DNA of 64,000 nt from Chitinophagaceae bacterium. GTDB lineage: Bacteria > Bacteroidota > Bacteroidia > Chitinophagales > Chitinophagaceae. The DNA lies in NCBI GenBank assembly GCA_020403425.1, contig JADBXR010000009.1, positions 62,001 to 126,000 on the forward strand, read 5' to 3'. The notes under the pieces are model-generated. The model made no database searches and was not told the origin of the DNA. It worked only from the letters and a program-made list of their open reading frames with translations. The translations under genes and the position numbers were made by a program. Positions within the stretch are counted from its first letter, which is position 1, and each line of letters begins with the position of its first letter. Shown here piece by piece: positions 8,848 through 18,104 of this stretch.

Positions 8848-10818
8848 TTACTGGAGAACGATCAGGTTCTGGTTCTCGTTTTGGTTGTTCGCCTGTTTGC
8901 GGTTCACCAGTTGGATCAGTTTCACCTGTTTTTCCCTGGCATCTTTCATTAGCACCAGTTGCAGCTGCATCCTGTTCGAGAAACGTTGCAGCAGTTCGTT
9001 CCTGATCCTCTGTACTTCAAAAGGGGAGAGAACCGGTACCGAAAAGGGGAGTACACTGTCTGTTGTTTCCATGATATCGATCACAGCCAGCGGTTCCTTG
9101 GGGTCGGCTACATCCGGAATTCCCGGTATGGCTTCAGCCTGGATGGTTTTCGACGTTTTAGGATCAGCGGGATGCCCGGTCTTTTCAAGACCACGCAACA
9201 ACGGTTCCACCGATTGAATGGATTGCAGGATGAGTTTGTCCAATCCCACTTTGTCCAGCTCGGCCACGGTCTCCATCGCTTTCTGCACATCACGCAGGAT
9301 CTTTTCTTTGTTCAGTTTGATATTGGCGCTCTCCTGCAAGGCTTTCTGCATGTCGGCCTTGGCCTTCCGGATCTCTGCAGACATATTGCGGAGCTCCTTG
9401 TTCATGTCCTGCCTGAGTTGTGTTCTCAGGCTGGCTGGCAGCATCAGGGAATCGGCAGACAGGGTGCTGGTGAGTTCCTGTTTGGCTTTTTCTATCTGGC
9501 GGATCTCTTTTTCCCAATCGGGTTGCTGTGTTTCCATTTCCAGGGCCGCCAGTTTCATGGCGCTGGCCACCATCGGTGTCAGCGAAGCGATCCTGTGCTG
9601 GTTGGAGTTCCCTTCCGCTTCCATTGATCTTCCGGCACTGGCCATGCTTTTCTTCATTTCTGCCTGTAAGGGTTTGGTCAGGAAGAATACAGGATTGAAT
9701 AACGGATTCTCCACGGTCATGGCCATGGGCTCTACCGCATACGCTTGTTTGACCTGTTCCGGACGCGAAACCTTCTTTGGAACGGCGGCCTGTTTGTCTG
9801 AACGCGTATTGTGAATGGGACTTAACCAGGCCACGGAACAAAGGATGCCTGTTACCAGGCAGAGGGCCAGTAACTGTTTGCGATAGCTGAAACTGTTCTC
9901 TTTTTGATCGGTCATCCGTTTTACGCGATTGAGCAGGTCGTTCTTTTTACCTGAAGCGGCCATGGCCAGCGAGGGTGCCTGTTGCAGGTAGGCGATCCGC
10001 AGTAGTGCCTCTGCATACACGGGGGCCTGGTACTGGAACTGCAATACCCAGTCGTCGCAACTGTTCTCCCTTTCTTTCCGGATGGCCTTGCTGAGCAGTT
10101 GGGTGAAGGGGTTGAAGAACAGGCCGATCTCGGCTACGGACAGCAACAGGTTGACGAGGTAATCGTATCGTTTGATATGCGCCAACTCGTGCAACAGCAC
10201 GGCTTCCATCTGTTCTGTGTTCAGGTGATTGATGCTGGCCACCGGCACCAATATCAGCGGCTTCAGGAAGCCGATGGTGAGTGGGGTGCTTACCTGTTCA
10301 GATAAGAATACCTGCACCGGTTTCCTGATATCGAGCTGTGTGGCGATGCGTTGCACGAACAAACGCCATTCGGCCGGCATCTTCTGCAGACCCTGGTATC
10401 GGATCAGCTGTGTTTTGCGATAGCCCATGAACCAGCGGATGCAGAGCACAGTGATCAGCAGCAGGTAGGCCATGGAAATATATGGCAGCAATAGTTCGCC
10501 TTTCAGCATCCATTGTATGATGCCGGAAAGATAACCGCTGCCCTGTGGTATCACAGGCTGCAGTTCCGGCGCCGCTGTGTTCTGCAGCGGTTGCCAGGCG
10601 GTATGGTATTGCTGGTAATAGAAACGGAAGGTGAAGAGGAACCAGATGAAACCTACGCTTTGGGCAATGATGCCCAGACGGTACCTCGCTGCGGCACTCA
10701 TAGAGATCAACCCGGTGATACAGACATACAAGAGCCAAACAATGGCTGTTTGCCATATGCTATGGGCAATGGCATACCCCAATGCCTGCAAAAAACTGGA
10801 TTGGAACAGTGACTGCAT
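8848..10818 (-). CDS. blaR1: BlaR1/MecR1-type M56 family membrane metallopeptidase
   Basis: A 656-residue membrane sensor-protease. The N-terminal 320 residues hold about four to five membrane segments (near 10-40, 48-68, 110-132, 220-240 and 308-326) around a gluzincin site: HELAH at 210-214 and the downstream glutamate in ENSCDDW at 251. In studied systems such proteases cleave the partner repressor BlaI. The remaining 330 residues are not a penicillin-binding domain: they are Lys/Glu/Met/Gln-rich with long predicted coiled coil (about 430-560), so the signal sensed is probably not a beta-lactam. It lies 4 bases downstream of blaI, one operon. Confidence 0.88.
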   Translation of the reverse strand: MQSLFQSSFLQALGYAIAHSIWQTAIVWLLYVCITGLISMSAAARYRLGIIAQSVGFIWFLFTFRFYYQQYHTAWQPLQNTAAPELQPVIPQGSGYLSGIIQWMLKGELLLPYISMAYLLLITVLCIRWFMGYRKTQLIRYQGLQKMPAEWRLFVQRIATQLDIRKPVQVFLSEQVSTPLTIGFLKPLILVPVASINHLNTEQMEAVLLHELAHIKRYDYLVNLLLSVAEIGLFFNPFTQLLSKAIRKERENSCDDWVLQFQYQAPVYAEALLRIAYLQQAPSLAMAASGKKNDLLNRVKRMTDQKENSFSYRKQLLALCLVTGILCSVAWLSPIHNTRSDKQAAVPKKVSRPEQVKQAYAVEPMAMTVENPLFNPVFFLTKPLQAEMKKSMASAGRSMEAEGNSNQHRIASLTPMVASAMKLAALEMETQQPDWEKEIRQIEKAKQELTSTLSADSLMLPASLRTQLRQDMNKELRNMSAEIRKAKADMQKALQESANIKLNKEKILRDVQKAMETVAELDKVGLDKLILQSIQSVEPLLRGLEKTGHPADPKTSKTIQAEAIPGIPDVADPKEPLAVIDIMETTDSVLPFSVPVLSPFEVQRIRNELLQRFSNRMQLQLVLMKDAREKQVKLIQLVNRKQANNQNENQNLIVLQ

Positions 10819-10822
10819 ACAC

Positions 10823-11206
10823 TTACTGTTTTTTCAGGTTGTCCAACAATTTCTGGATCTCTTCCAGTTCGGATTTGTTGGGTGCATGGTTTCCCAATGC
10901 CTGCATCACCAGTTGTGTGGAAGAGCCACCGAACAGGGAATTGATCATTTTTCCAACAATCTGCTGCTGGGTGCTCTCACGCGAGATATTGGCACGGTAA
11001 ATATGCGTTTTGCTGCTGTCGTCCCTTTTCACGATCCCTTTTTCAAACATGATCTGCATCAGCTTCAGGGTGGTGGTATAACCGGCGTCTTTGTGCTCAC
11101 TCAGGATCTCGTGCACTTCCCTTACAGTGGCAGTGCCTTTGTCCCAGAGCACCCGTAAGATCTCCAGTTCACTTTCTGTGGGTTTTACATTCTTGGAAAC
11201 GGCCAT
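10823..11206 (-). CDS. blaI: BlaI/MecI family transcriptional repressor
   Basis: A 127-residue winged-helix repressor. The ATG at 11204-11206 gives MAVSKNVKPTESELEILRVL, the usual start of the family; an in-frame extension upstream lacks homology character. The DNA-binding helix region is ATVREVHEILSEHKDAGYTT, followed by the wing MFEKGIVKRDDSSKTHIYR. The C-terminal helices are the dimerisation and cleavage region. The normal role is repression of its own operon until BlaR1-type proteolysis inactivates it. No beta-lactamase gene is adjacent; a serine hydrolase with SxxK and YxN motifs lies 3.6 kb away. No clear TACA/TGTA operator was seen; a palindrome TAGTTAACTA at 11387-11396 is a weak candidate. 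Confidence 0.9.
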   Translation of the reverse strand: MAVSKNVKPTESELEILRVLWDKGTATVREVHEILSEHKDAGYTTTLKLMQIMFEKGIVKRDDSSKTHIYRANISRESTQQQIVGKMINSLFGGSSTQLVMQALGNHAPNKSELEEIQKLLDNLKKQ

Positions 11207-11419
11207 TTCTACGATTTTGTTCGTAAGCAATTTACTAAGCGCACCCAAACAAGCCAAATAAAAAAATGTTAAACGGCAGGGAAGAAGGATGACTCGTAAT
11301 TAGAAATTAATAATCACTAGTTAGTAATCATTGAAATGGTTAGCGTTGAGCTGGTGATCGGCATCTGACAACATAAAAAGTCCTAATAGTTAACTACTAA
11401 CTTGTTGCGCTATTAAAAT

Positions 11420-11607
11420 CTCCCCGATAGTCGGGATCTCTTGTCGCTCAAGGCCGCTGGGCCCCGTCCCTGTTATCCCGCCGATGGCGGGACTGCATTT
11501 TCTTCTGCTCCCGCTTTTAGCGGGATGCTTCGCATCATTTTGTCTGCCATCACCTTCGGCTCGGCACCGAACAAAAATCCCGCCCTTGGCGGGACGTCCA
11601 CAGGGAC
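11420..11607. repeat. Cluster of GC-rich hairpins bounded by an 8-base inverted repeat
   Basis: Within the 510-base gene-free spacer 11207-11716 lies a compact set of small hairpins: CCCGA/TCGGG at 11423-11435, CCCGCC/GGCGGG at 11477-11491, CCCGCT/AGCGGG at 11510-11524, TTCGG/CCGAA at 11555-11571, and CCCGCC/GGCGGG at 11579-11593. Most have loops of only three bases. An outer pair GTCCCTGT (11466-11473) and ACAGGGAC (11600-11607) encloses four of them, like the ends of a miniature element. No coding frame of merit is present. A related CCCGCC hairpin occurs at 20416-20437. The rest of the spacer is AT-rich and shows nothing recognisable. Confidence 0.75.
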
Positions 11608-11716
11608 TGATAAGAAATTTTTCATCAAACAACCTGAATTGGCAGTTTTCATTTTTCTATCTATGTAAAGGTTGAATTATCTAATGGCACAAAGCGTTAC
11701 TACTTAATATTTTCCC

Positions 11717-12190
11717 TTACGGTTTCTTTGTCTTGTAGGATCCCACATAATAGCTGTTGATCGTTTTGATCTGCAGGCGGTCGTGCTGGAAACTGACCCT
11801 TTTGTAGGGTTTGAATTCCTGTTTCTTATCGAGGAAGCCGATGATACAGGACAGAGGCTCTCCGCCCTTACGGATCGCTACCGTAGGTCGTATGCCGAAA
11901 TTGGGAATGGTAAGTGAATCTGTGACCCGCACTTCTTTGGCCTGCACACGGATGGTATACTGGAACGTCTGCCTGGTCTCATACAGGGATACGCTGAATT
12001 TCCAGTCGTTCAGTTCATCCGGGATGGGCTCGCTGTAACTGGCTGCCGGCTCGGTTCTTATATGGGCCCTGGTTTCGGGGATGGTGTCATAACTGACCAC
12101 AACGGTGCTGTCTGCTCCGGTTTCACTAACCGGGCCATCGGATGCGCAGCCGGCCAGCAAGGCCAGGCTGAACAGGTACAGTATTCTCAT
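11717..12190 (-). CDS. Lipoprotein of unknown function
   Basis: A 157-residue lipoprotein. ATG at 12188-12190 begins MRILYLFSLALLAGC, a textbook lipoprotein signal with Cys at residue 15. A low-complexity Thr/Ser/Glu linker (about 16-45) leads to a beta-rich domain (WKFSVSLYETRQTFQYTIRV, then VRVTDSLTIPNFGIRPTVAI, then KPYKRVSFQHDRLQIKTI). I do not recognise the family. It stands between the hairpin cluster and hppA, separated from hppA by a terminator, so it has its own transcript. Confidence 0.7.
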   Translation of the reverse strand: MRILYLFSLALLAGCASDGPVSETGADSTVVVSYDTIPETRAHIRTEPAASYSEPIPDELNDWKFSVSLYETRQTFQYTIRVQAKEVRVTDSLTIPNFGIRPTVAIRKGGEPLSCIIGFLDKKQEFKPYKRVSFQHDRLQIKTINSYYVGSYKTKKP

Positions 12191-12241
12191 ACAATAAAAA
12201 TAAAAGCTATTGTTGGAACGGCCAGCCAACACACAACAAAA

Positions 12242-12265
12242 ATCCCGGTCGATCATGACCGGGAT
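12242..12265 (-). terminator. Terminator after hppA
   Basis: A perfect 9-bp stem, ATCCCGGTC/GACCGGGAT, with a 6-base loop. Read on the minus strand it is followed by TTTTT, and it stands 28 bases past the hppA stop. Confidence 0.75.
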
Positions 12266-12292
12266 CCTGTACCATAGCTGTGTATGTGTAGA

Positions 12293-14728
12293 TTATTTTT
12301 TTTCAACCGACTCATCCAGTGTGATGTGGATGGATTTCTTGCCGTTGAAATAGCTTTCATATTTCTTCAGCACTTCAGCGGACTGCTCTTTGCCGTTGAT
12401 GCTGAACTTGCCGTCCTGGTACACGATGGACAGTTTGCCATCAGTGGCCAGACCATCTTTCTTCAGGGCTTCCACCAGGCTTTTGAAACCATCTTCGCTG
12501 GCGTTCACAGTAACTTCAGTGGTGGCAGAATCGTTGCCGATCACTTTCACTTCCATTTTCTGTTCAACGACCTGGGCCGGTTTGGCATCTGATGTATGTA
12601 ATTGTGCCAGGGTAGGCGCGATCACCAGCGATACGATCGACATCAGTTTGATCAGGATATTCATGGAAGGACCAGAAGTGTCTTTGAAAGGATCGCCCAC
12701 GGTATCACCGGTCACGGATGCTTTGTGCGGTTCAGATTTTTTGTAGAACATCTGTCCGTTGATCTCAACACCGGTCTCAAAAGATTTCTTGGCATTATCC
12801 CAGGCTCCACCGGCATTGTTCTGGAACATACCCATCAGTACACCACTTACGGTAGCACCGGCCAGGAATCCACCCAGTACTTCAGGACCGAATACGAAAC
12901 CGATCACGATCGGGGTGAGGATAGCGATGGCACCGGGCAGCATCATTTTTTTCAGGGAAGCTTCGGTAGAGATGGCCACACATTTATCGTACTCGGGTTT
13001 GCCGGTACCTTCCATGATGCCTGGAATGGTGTGGAACTGGCGGCGAACCTCTTCCACCATCGACATGGCTGCTTCACCCACGGCGCGGATGGCCAGTGAG
13101 GAGAAGATGAAGGGGATCATACCACCCACGAACAGACCTGCCAGTACATCGGCATGGTAGATATCGATACCCTTGATACCTGCAATACCTACGAAAGCGG
13201 CGAACAGTGCCAGCGCGGTCAGGGCTGCAGAAGCAATGGCGAATCCTTTACCGGTGGCAGCAGTGGTGTTACCCACGGCATCCAGTACGTCGGTCTTTTC
13301 ACGGACCTCTTTGGGCAGTTCACTCATTTCAGCGATACCACCTGCGTTATCTGCAATGGGACCGAATGCATCGATCGCCAGCTGCATGGCAGTTGTTGCC
13401 ATCATACCGGCTGCTGCAATGGCCACACCATATAGACCTGCACAATAGTAAGAACCGTAGATACCACCGGCCAGCACCAGGATCGGCAACAGGGTACTTT
13501 CCATACCAATGGCCAGACCACCGATGATATTGGTGGCATGTCCGGTAGACGACTGGCGGATGATGCTCATCACCGGACGTTTACCCATGGCTGTATAATA
13601 TTCAGTGATCATGCTCATCAGCGTACCTACGGCAAGACCGACCATGATGGCACCGAAAACTTTATTGGGTGTAAAATCAAAACCTCTCAATAACATATGT
13701 TCCGGTAACAGGAAACTTACCAGGAAATAAGAAACGATGGCCGTTAAAATGATGGAACCCCAGTTACCCATGTTCAGGGCGGCCTGTACTTTTTGGGTAC
13801 TGATGCCGGCGTTGTCTGAAATGCGTACGAACCAGGTTCCTACGATAGAGAACAGGATCCCGATACCAGCGATCAGCATAGGAAGCAGGATAGGGGATAG
13901 ACCGCCAAATCCATCTTCCAGCACCACACCACCGGCTCCGGTCACTTCGCGTCCGAGTACCATGGTGGCCAGTACGGTTGCTACATAACTACCAAACAGG
14001 TCGGCGCCCATACCGGCAACATCACCTACGTTATCACCTACGTTATCGGCGATGGTGGCAGGGTTACGGGGATCATCTTCGGGGATACCGGCTTCTACTT
14101 TACCTACCAGGTCGGCACCTACGTCGGCAGCTTTGGTATAGATACCGCCACCCACACGGGCAAACAGGGCAATACTTTCGGCACCCAGTGAAAAACCGGT
14201 CAGTACTTCAATGGTACGCTTCATTTCCTCACTGTCCACAGCCGCTTCCGGCGCAAAGATGGCTTTCAATATGATGAACAGACCACCGAGACCCAGCACT
14301 GCCAGACCCGCTACGCCCATACCCATCACAGATCCTCCGGTGAATGATACCTGTAAGGCCTTTCTCAGGCTTGTCCTGGCCGCTTGTGCGGTACGAACAT
14401 TGGCCTTGGTGGCGATCTTCATACCTACAAAACCGGCAAAAGCACTGAAGAAAGCACCCATCACGAACGCAAGGGCAATGCTCCAGTGGCTATGTGGGTC
14501 TGAATACCCCATGAAACCCAATAATAAGGCTACGATCACTACGAAATAGCCCAGGATCTTATATTCAGCTTTCAGAAATGCCATAGCACCTTCGGCGATA
14601 TAGTTGCTGATCTGCTTCATGCGGTCAGTACCCGCATCCTGCTTGGATACCCAGTTAAACTTGATCAATGTGTAGAGGAGACCCAATGCTCCCATTGCCG
14701 GAACGGCGTAAAACAAGATTTTGTCCAT
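12293..14728 (-). CDS. hppA: Membrane-bound ion-pumping pyrophosphatase with a C-terminal extension
   Basis: An 811-residue integral membrane enzyme that couples pyrophosphate hydrolysis to export of H+ and/or Na+. The catalytic region [19 protein letters not shown] spans about 218-236 and continues [28 protein letters not shown] (453-468) and [18 protein letters not shown] (673-690) complete the site. At [10 protein letters not shown] (486-495) the residue at the potassium switch is Ala, the mark of K+-dependent enzymes; the pumped ion cannot be read directly. Unusually, about 100 residues follow the last membrane helix (from 710), forming a small alpha/beta-looking, Lys/Glu-rich domain; in this family the C terminus faces outside the cytoplasm. 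Promoter-like TATTTTTG at 14763-14770. Confidence 0.93.
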   Translation of the reverse strand: MDKILFYAVPAMGALGLLYTLIKFNWVSKQDAGTDRMKQISNYIAEGAMAFLKAEYKILGYFVVIVALLLGFMGYSDPHSHWSIALAFVMGAFFSAFAGFVGMKIATKANVRTAQAARTSLRKALQVSFTGGSVMGMGVAGLAVLGLGGLFIILKAIFAPEAAVDSEEMKRTIEVLTGFSLGAESIALFARVGGGIYTKAADVGADLVGKVEAGIPEDDPRNPATIADNVGDNVGDVAGMGADLFGSYVATVLATMVLGREVTGAGGVVLEDGFGGLSPILLPMLIAGIGILFSIVGTWFVRISDNAGISTQKVQAALNMGNWGSIILTAIVSYFLVSFLLPEHMLLRGFDFTPNKVFGAIMVGLAVGTLMSMITEYYTAMGKRPVMSIIRQSSTGHATNIIGGLAIGMESTLLPILVLAGGIYGSYYCAGLYGVAIAAAGMMATTAMQLAIDAFGPIADNAGGIAEMSELPKEVREKTDVLDAVGNTTAATGKGFAIASAALTALALFAAFVGIAGIKGIDIYHADVLAGLFVGGMIPFIFSSLAIRAVGEAAMSMVEEVRRQFHTIPGIMEGTGKPEYDKCVAISTEASLKKMMLPGAIAILTPIVIGFVFGPEVLGGFLAGATVSGVLMGMFQNNAGGAWDNAKKSFETGVEINGQMFYKKSEPHKASVTGDTVGDPFKDTSGPSMNILIKLMSIVSLVIAPTLAQLHTSDAKPAQVVEQKMEVKVIGNDSATTEVTVNASEDGFKSLVEALKKDGLATDGKLSIVYQDGKFSINGKEQSAEVLKKYESYFNGKKSIHITLDESVEKK

Positions 14729-14762
14729 AAAGCGAATTAATCTGCTGGTTTTTTAAAGTCTG

Positions 14763-14770
14763 CAAAAATA
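14763..14770 (-). promoter_or_regulatory. -7 element for hppA
   Basis: TATTTTTG on the minus strand fits the Bacteroidota -7 consensus TAnnTTTG and lies 35 bases upstream of the hppA start. No clear -33 TTTG is present at the usual spacing. Confidence 0.5.
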
Positions 14771-14846
14771 GGTGGATTTGACTAAAATACTTGCCCAAGC
14801 GTTCTTTTCTGCCCGGGGTAGGCTAAATCCTATGATAATCAGTTAT

Positions 14847-16070
14847 TTATTCTTCCAGTAAGGTAGTATCCGCATGGCCCGTGAACACGGAGCTCATTTT
14901 ACCTGCGGCCCAGATATTACGGTTGAATTTATTTCCCAGGATGATCACGGTGGCCGTATCGGCGATCAGCCTTTTGAACACCGCATTGTTGCCATGCCAC
15001 CAGCCATTATGGTACACGATGGTGGGATCCGGTGGTTTGATGAAGAGATGCCAGCCCAGGCCATAATTCTTTTGCCCGCGGGTCTCATGGCTATAGGGCT
15101 GAAACGCCATTTCCAGGGTCTCGGCACTCACAAAACTTCCCTGGTACAGGGCGCGGTCCCATTGCAGCAGGTCTCGCACGGTGCTGTACACATTCTTGTC
15201 GCCATACACACAATCCAGTTTCTGCAGCGGAAAGGGTGCGTTATTGTAATTGTAAGAAGGTACGTAGTTGGAAGCGTCCTTCAGGCTGAACACATAACTG
15301 TTGTTCATGCCCAATGGCTCGAATACATGGATGCGCAGGTAATCGGGGTACGACATATTGGTCACCTGTTCAATGATCAGCGCCAGCAATACATAGTTGG
15401 TATTGCAATAGCTGTAACGCCTGTCTGGATTGGATTCCGGTGCAGGACGGTTGCTGATCATGTACTGGAGCACATCCTTATTGGTGGCCAGGCCGCTGAA
15501 CTGCGGGGCAATGCGTACCGTACGGGCCCTTTTGACCCATTTACCTCTTTTGTTCTTCACCCGTACCATTTCCGTGCGGGTGCCGTCCATGAAATAGTCG
15601 TATTTGGGCAGGCCGCTCCGGTGGGTCAGCAGGTTCTTGATGGTGATATTGGCATAGGGGAAATTCGGGAAGTATTTCTCCATCCGGTCATCCAGTGTCA
15701 GTTTGCCTTCTTCCATCAGTTTCAGGATCACGGCAGAAGTGAAGGTCTTGGATACCGAAGCGATATGAAAAGGGGTATTGGCCGTGATCGGCTCCTTGGT
15801 GCGCATGTTCACGGAACCGCGGTAGTCCTCAAACACGATCTCCCCGTTCTTGGCCAGCAGAATGCCGCCGCTGAAGCCTCTCTTGGCCAGCAGGTTCTGG
15901 TACATGGGCGCAATGGCATTGGCATAATAGGCTTTCTCTTTGGGAGACACAGGGGAGAAACCGGAGTTGTTGGCCGTTTTGTGGGAGGGCGCTTTTTTGT
16001 CCGGTGAAGGATTGGCGCCACAGCCGATGATCAGGAAAGTAAGTAGTGGGATCAACTTCGGTTGCATCAC
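14847..16070 (-). CDS. Serine hydrolase lipoprotein, class C beta-lactamase fold
   Basis: A 407-residue lipoprotein (signal MMQPKLIPLLTFLIIGC, Cys at 17) with the fold of class C beta-lactamases and DD-peptidases. The nucleophile motif SxxK is SVSK at 105-108, and the second motif YxN is YCN at 221-223. The third motif, normally KTG or HxG, may be the WWHG near residue 357. Family members include esterases, D-aminopeptidases and peptidoglycan hydrolases; true AmpC activity is unlikely given the lipoprotein anchor and the basic insertion KNKRGKWVKRAR at about 172-183. Acts at the cell envelope. Monocistronic between hppA and serA. Confidence 0.85.
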   Translation of the reverse strand: MMQPKLIPLLTFLIIGCGANPSPDKKAPSHKTANNSGFSPVSPKEKAYYANAIAPMYQNLLAKRGFSGGILLAKNGEIVFEDYRGSVNMRTKEPITANTPFHIASVSKTFTSAVILKLMEEGKLTLDDRMEKYFPNFPYANITIKNLLTHRSGLPKYDYFMDGTRTEMVRVKNKRGKWVKRARTVRIAPQFSGLATNKDVLQYMISNRPAPESNPDRRYSYCNTNYVLLALIIEQVTNMSYPDYLRIHVFEPLGMNNSYVFSLKDASNYVPSYNYNNAPFPLQKLDCVYGDKNVYSTVRDLLQWDRALYQGSFVSAETLEMAFQPYSHETRGQKNYGLGWHLFIKPPDPTIVYHNGWWHGNNAVFKRLIADTATVIILGNKFNRNIWAAGKMSSVFTGHADTTLLEE

Positions 16071-16182
16071 GGTTGCGGTTTGGTACTAAAGCCGCAAATA
16101 TAACTGCTGCTCACAGTGCAGCCAACCTTCGTGGAAAACTATGTGCATGGTGTTGAAACAAATAACATTTATTTTCGCGTAC

Positions 16183-17421
16183 ATGAGCAAGCAAGCCGCA
16201 ACCAGTTATCCCAAAGACCGGATCAATATCCTGTTCCTGGAAAATATCAGTGACAAAGCCGTACAACAGTTCAACCAGCATGGTTATGTGAAGGTCCGCA
16301 AACTGGCGGGCGCCTTAAGTGAAGAAGAGCTAATCAGAGAGATCAAGGATGTTCACCTGTTGGGCATCCGTTCCAAGACCCATATCTCCGCCAAAGTACT
16401 GGCCGCGGCCACCAAACTGCAGGCCATCGGCTGTTTTTGCATCGGTGTGAACCAGGTTGACCTGAAAGCCGCCACCCAGGCGGGTGTAGTGGTTTTCAAC
16501 GCTCCGTACAGCAATACCCGCAGCGTGGCCGAACTGGTGATCGGCGCCTCCATCATGCTCATCCGCCGCATCATCGATAAGAACAATGCCGCCCACAAAG
16601 GCATCTGGATGAAAGAGGCCAAGGGCAGTTATGAATTGCGTGGTAAGACACTGGGTATCATCGGTTATGGCAATATCGGCTCGCAGGTGAGCGTACTGGC
16701 CGAGAGCCTGGGCATGAAAGTGCTGTTCTACGATACCGAGACCAAACTGCCCTTAGGTAACGCTTCTTCGGCCAAGAGCCTGAAAGAACTGGTATCGCAG
16801 GCCGATGTGGTATCACTGCACGTGCCGGAAACACCGCAGACCAAGAACCTCATCAATAAGAACCTGCTCAAGTCCTTCAAGAAGGGCGCTATCCTGCTCA
16901 ACTATGCAAGGGGAGAAGTGGTCGACCTGAAAGCGCTGGCAACGGCCCTGCAGGAAAAACAGATCAGCGGCGCCGCCATTGATGTGTATCCCTGGGAACC
17001 GGAGAAGAATGGCGACAGGTTCGAGACACCCTTGCAGGGGCTGTCCAATGTGATCCTGACCCCGCATATCGGAGGTTCTACAGAAGAGGCCCAGGAAAAT
17101 ATTGGTGAAGATGTGAGCATCAAACTGTTCCAATACCTTGAAAGGGGCATCACCAACGGTTCCCATACGGTTCCGGCCATTGGTCTGCCACCGGTGGAGA
17201 ACGCGCACCGCATCCTGCATATCCACCACAATATTCCCGGTGTGTTAAGTGCCATCAATACAGCATTGTCCAAAAACAATATCAACATTGTTGGTCAATA
17301 CCTGAAGACCAATGATGCCATCGGTTATGTGGTGCTGGATGTTGACAAGAAACTGTCCAAACAGGCAGTGGCGCTGTTGAAGGAAGTGAAGTCTACGATC
17401 AAGGTAAGGATCCTGTATTAG
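16183..17421 (+). CDS. serA: D-3-phosphoglycerate dehydrogenase
   Basis: A 412-residue enzyme that oxidises 3-phosphoglycerate to 3-phosphohydroxypyruvate with NAD, the first step of serine synthesis. The NAD-binding GIIGYGNIGS is at 158-167, the catalytic arginine is in NYARGEVVDL, and the histidine is in TPHIGGSTEEA. The last 75-80 residues form an ACT domain (IPGVLSAINTALSKNNINIV), the usual site for serine feedback. The ATG at 16183 gives the E. coli-like length; an upstream ATG at 16141 would overlap TATTTTCG (16170-16177), which resembles a -7 element. The gene converges with the HEAT-repeat gene over an imperfect inverted repeat. Confidence 0.94.
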   Translation: MSKQAATSYPKDRINILFLENISDKAVQQFNQHGYVKVRKLAGALSEEELIREIKDVHLLGIRSKTHISAKVLAAATKLQAIGCFCIGVNQVDLKAATQAGVVVFNAPYSNTRSVAELVIGASIMLIRRIIDKNNAAHKGIWMKEAKGSYELRGKTLGIIGYGNIGSQVSVLAESLGMKVLFYDTETKLPLGNASSAKSLKELVSQADVVSLHVPETPQTKNLINKNLLKSFKKGAILLNYARGEVVDLKALATALQEKQISGAAIDVYPWEPEKNGDRFETPLQGLSNVILTPHIGGSTEEAQENIGEDVSIKLFQYLERGITNGSHTVPAIGLPPVENAHRILHIHHNIPGVLSAINTALSKNNINIVGQYLKTNDAIGYVVLDVDKKLSKQAVALLKEVKSTIKVRILY

Positions 17422-17574
17422 GATTGCGGATGACGAATTGGCTAATTTGCGGATCAGCGGATTGGCGGATTTTTTTGAAGCAACGATCTTTTGTTAATGG
17501 TGGATCTTCCTTTTCTGAACACCGGTCCATCAAAGGCAGGAATCCGTAAATCCGTTATCCGCGAATCCGTGAAT
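17422..17574. repeat. Imperfect long inverted repeat of ATCCG units at convergent gene ends
   Basis: The left arm (17422-17470) is built of GCGGAT-type units (GCGGATGACG, TTGCGGATCAGCGGATTGGC); the right arm (17541-17574) has the complementary ATCCG units (AATCCGTAAATCCGTTATCC). About 70 bases lie between. The right arm overlaps the stop codon and last codons of the HEAT-repeat gene. The same unit type recurs at 63489-63533 at another gene end. A role in transcription termination or mRNA end protection is inferred from position. Confidence 0.7.
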
Positions 17575-18088
17575 GCTTCCCTAAAGCAGCTAAAATTTTT
17601 CTTCCCCGGCTTTTAAAAGCAGGGCCTTCTCTTTCCCAGTTGTTCTCGATGATGAGTTTGAGTTCCTGCCGGATCTCGGGGTAACTGTCTGACAGCCGGA
17701 ACAGGATGGTCAGCGAGAACGCTTTGATGGCCGCGGGTGTAGCGGGTGTTTCAATGAAACCGAAACAGGCATTCATCAGGTCACCATGAAATTTTTCGGG
17801 GATATCCACCTGCTCCAGCACGCGCACAGAATTGCGTATCAGCGCGGGGTGGATGTCTGTCCGCTTCAGGCAGGCCACCAGGTCCTTGATATAGGGCCGG
17901 ATCATCTCTGGCTGCTGTAAGGCGGCCCAGCTCACACTCCAGGCCGCACGTTGCGCCACGCGGTTTTCCGGGCCCAGGAAACACTGCATCAGTTCCCTGA
18001 AATTTGCCTGGGAGCTGCAGGCATAATGGGCTATCCGCAAAGCTTGTTTGCGGGAATGTTCTTGCAGTAATTCGTCACGAATGATCAT
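17555..18088 (-). CDS. HEAT-repeat-like protein of unknown function
   Basis: A 177-residue all-helical cytoplasmic protein. ATG at 18086-18088 begins MIIRDELLQEHSRKQALRI. Repeating helix pairs (AQRAAWSVSWAALQQPEM, ALIRNSVRVLEQVDIP, AAIKAFSLTILFRLSDSYPE) look like HEAT or armadillo repeats. Related short proteins are common in Bacteroidota; some have been labelled adenylosuccinate lyase in error, and no lyase signature is present here. It is the last gene of the operon glycosylasparaginase-cutC-HEAT, starting 17 bases after cutC. Its last codons come from the intergenic repeat family. Confidence 0.7.
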   Translation of the reverse strand: MIIRDELLQEHSRKQALRIAHYACSSQANFRELMQCFLGPENRVAQRAAWSVSWAALQQPEMIRPYIKDLVACLKRTDIHPALIRNSVRVLEQVDIPEKFHGDLMNACFGFIETPATPAAIKAFSLTILFRLSDSYPEIRQELKLIIENNWEREGPAFKSRGRKILAALGKHSRIRG

Positions 18089-18104
18089 AACGATCCGGAA
18101 TTGA

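Noticed and set aside
9218..9814. Plus-strand open frames over blaR1 and similar long antisense frames over pgi, gyrA and the M14 gene
   Set aside because: They are shadows of GC-richer coding sequence on the opposite strand; the genes they overlap have clear family motifs.
11387..11396. TAGTTAACTA as the BlaI operator
   Set aside because: It lies about 180 bases upstream of blaI, lacks the TACA/TGTA half-sites and is a single short palindrome in AT-rich DNA; kept only as a weak possibility.
17555..18088. Annotation of the HEAT-like protein as adenylosuccinate lyase
   Set aside because: No fumarase/aspartase-superfamily signature and far too short; it is a recurring database mislabel.
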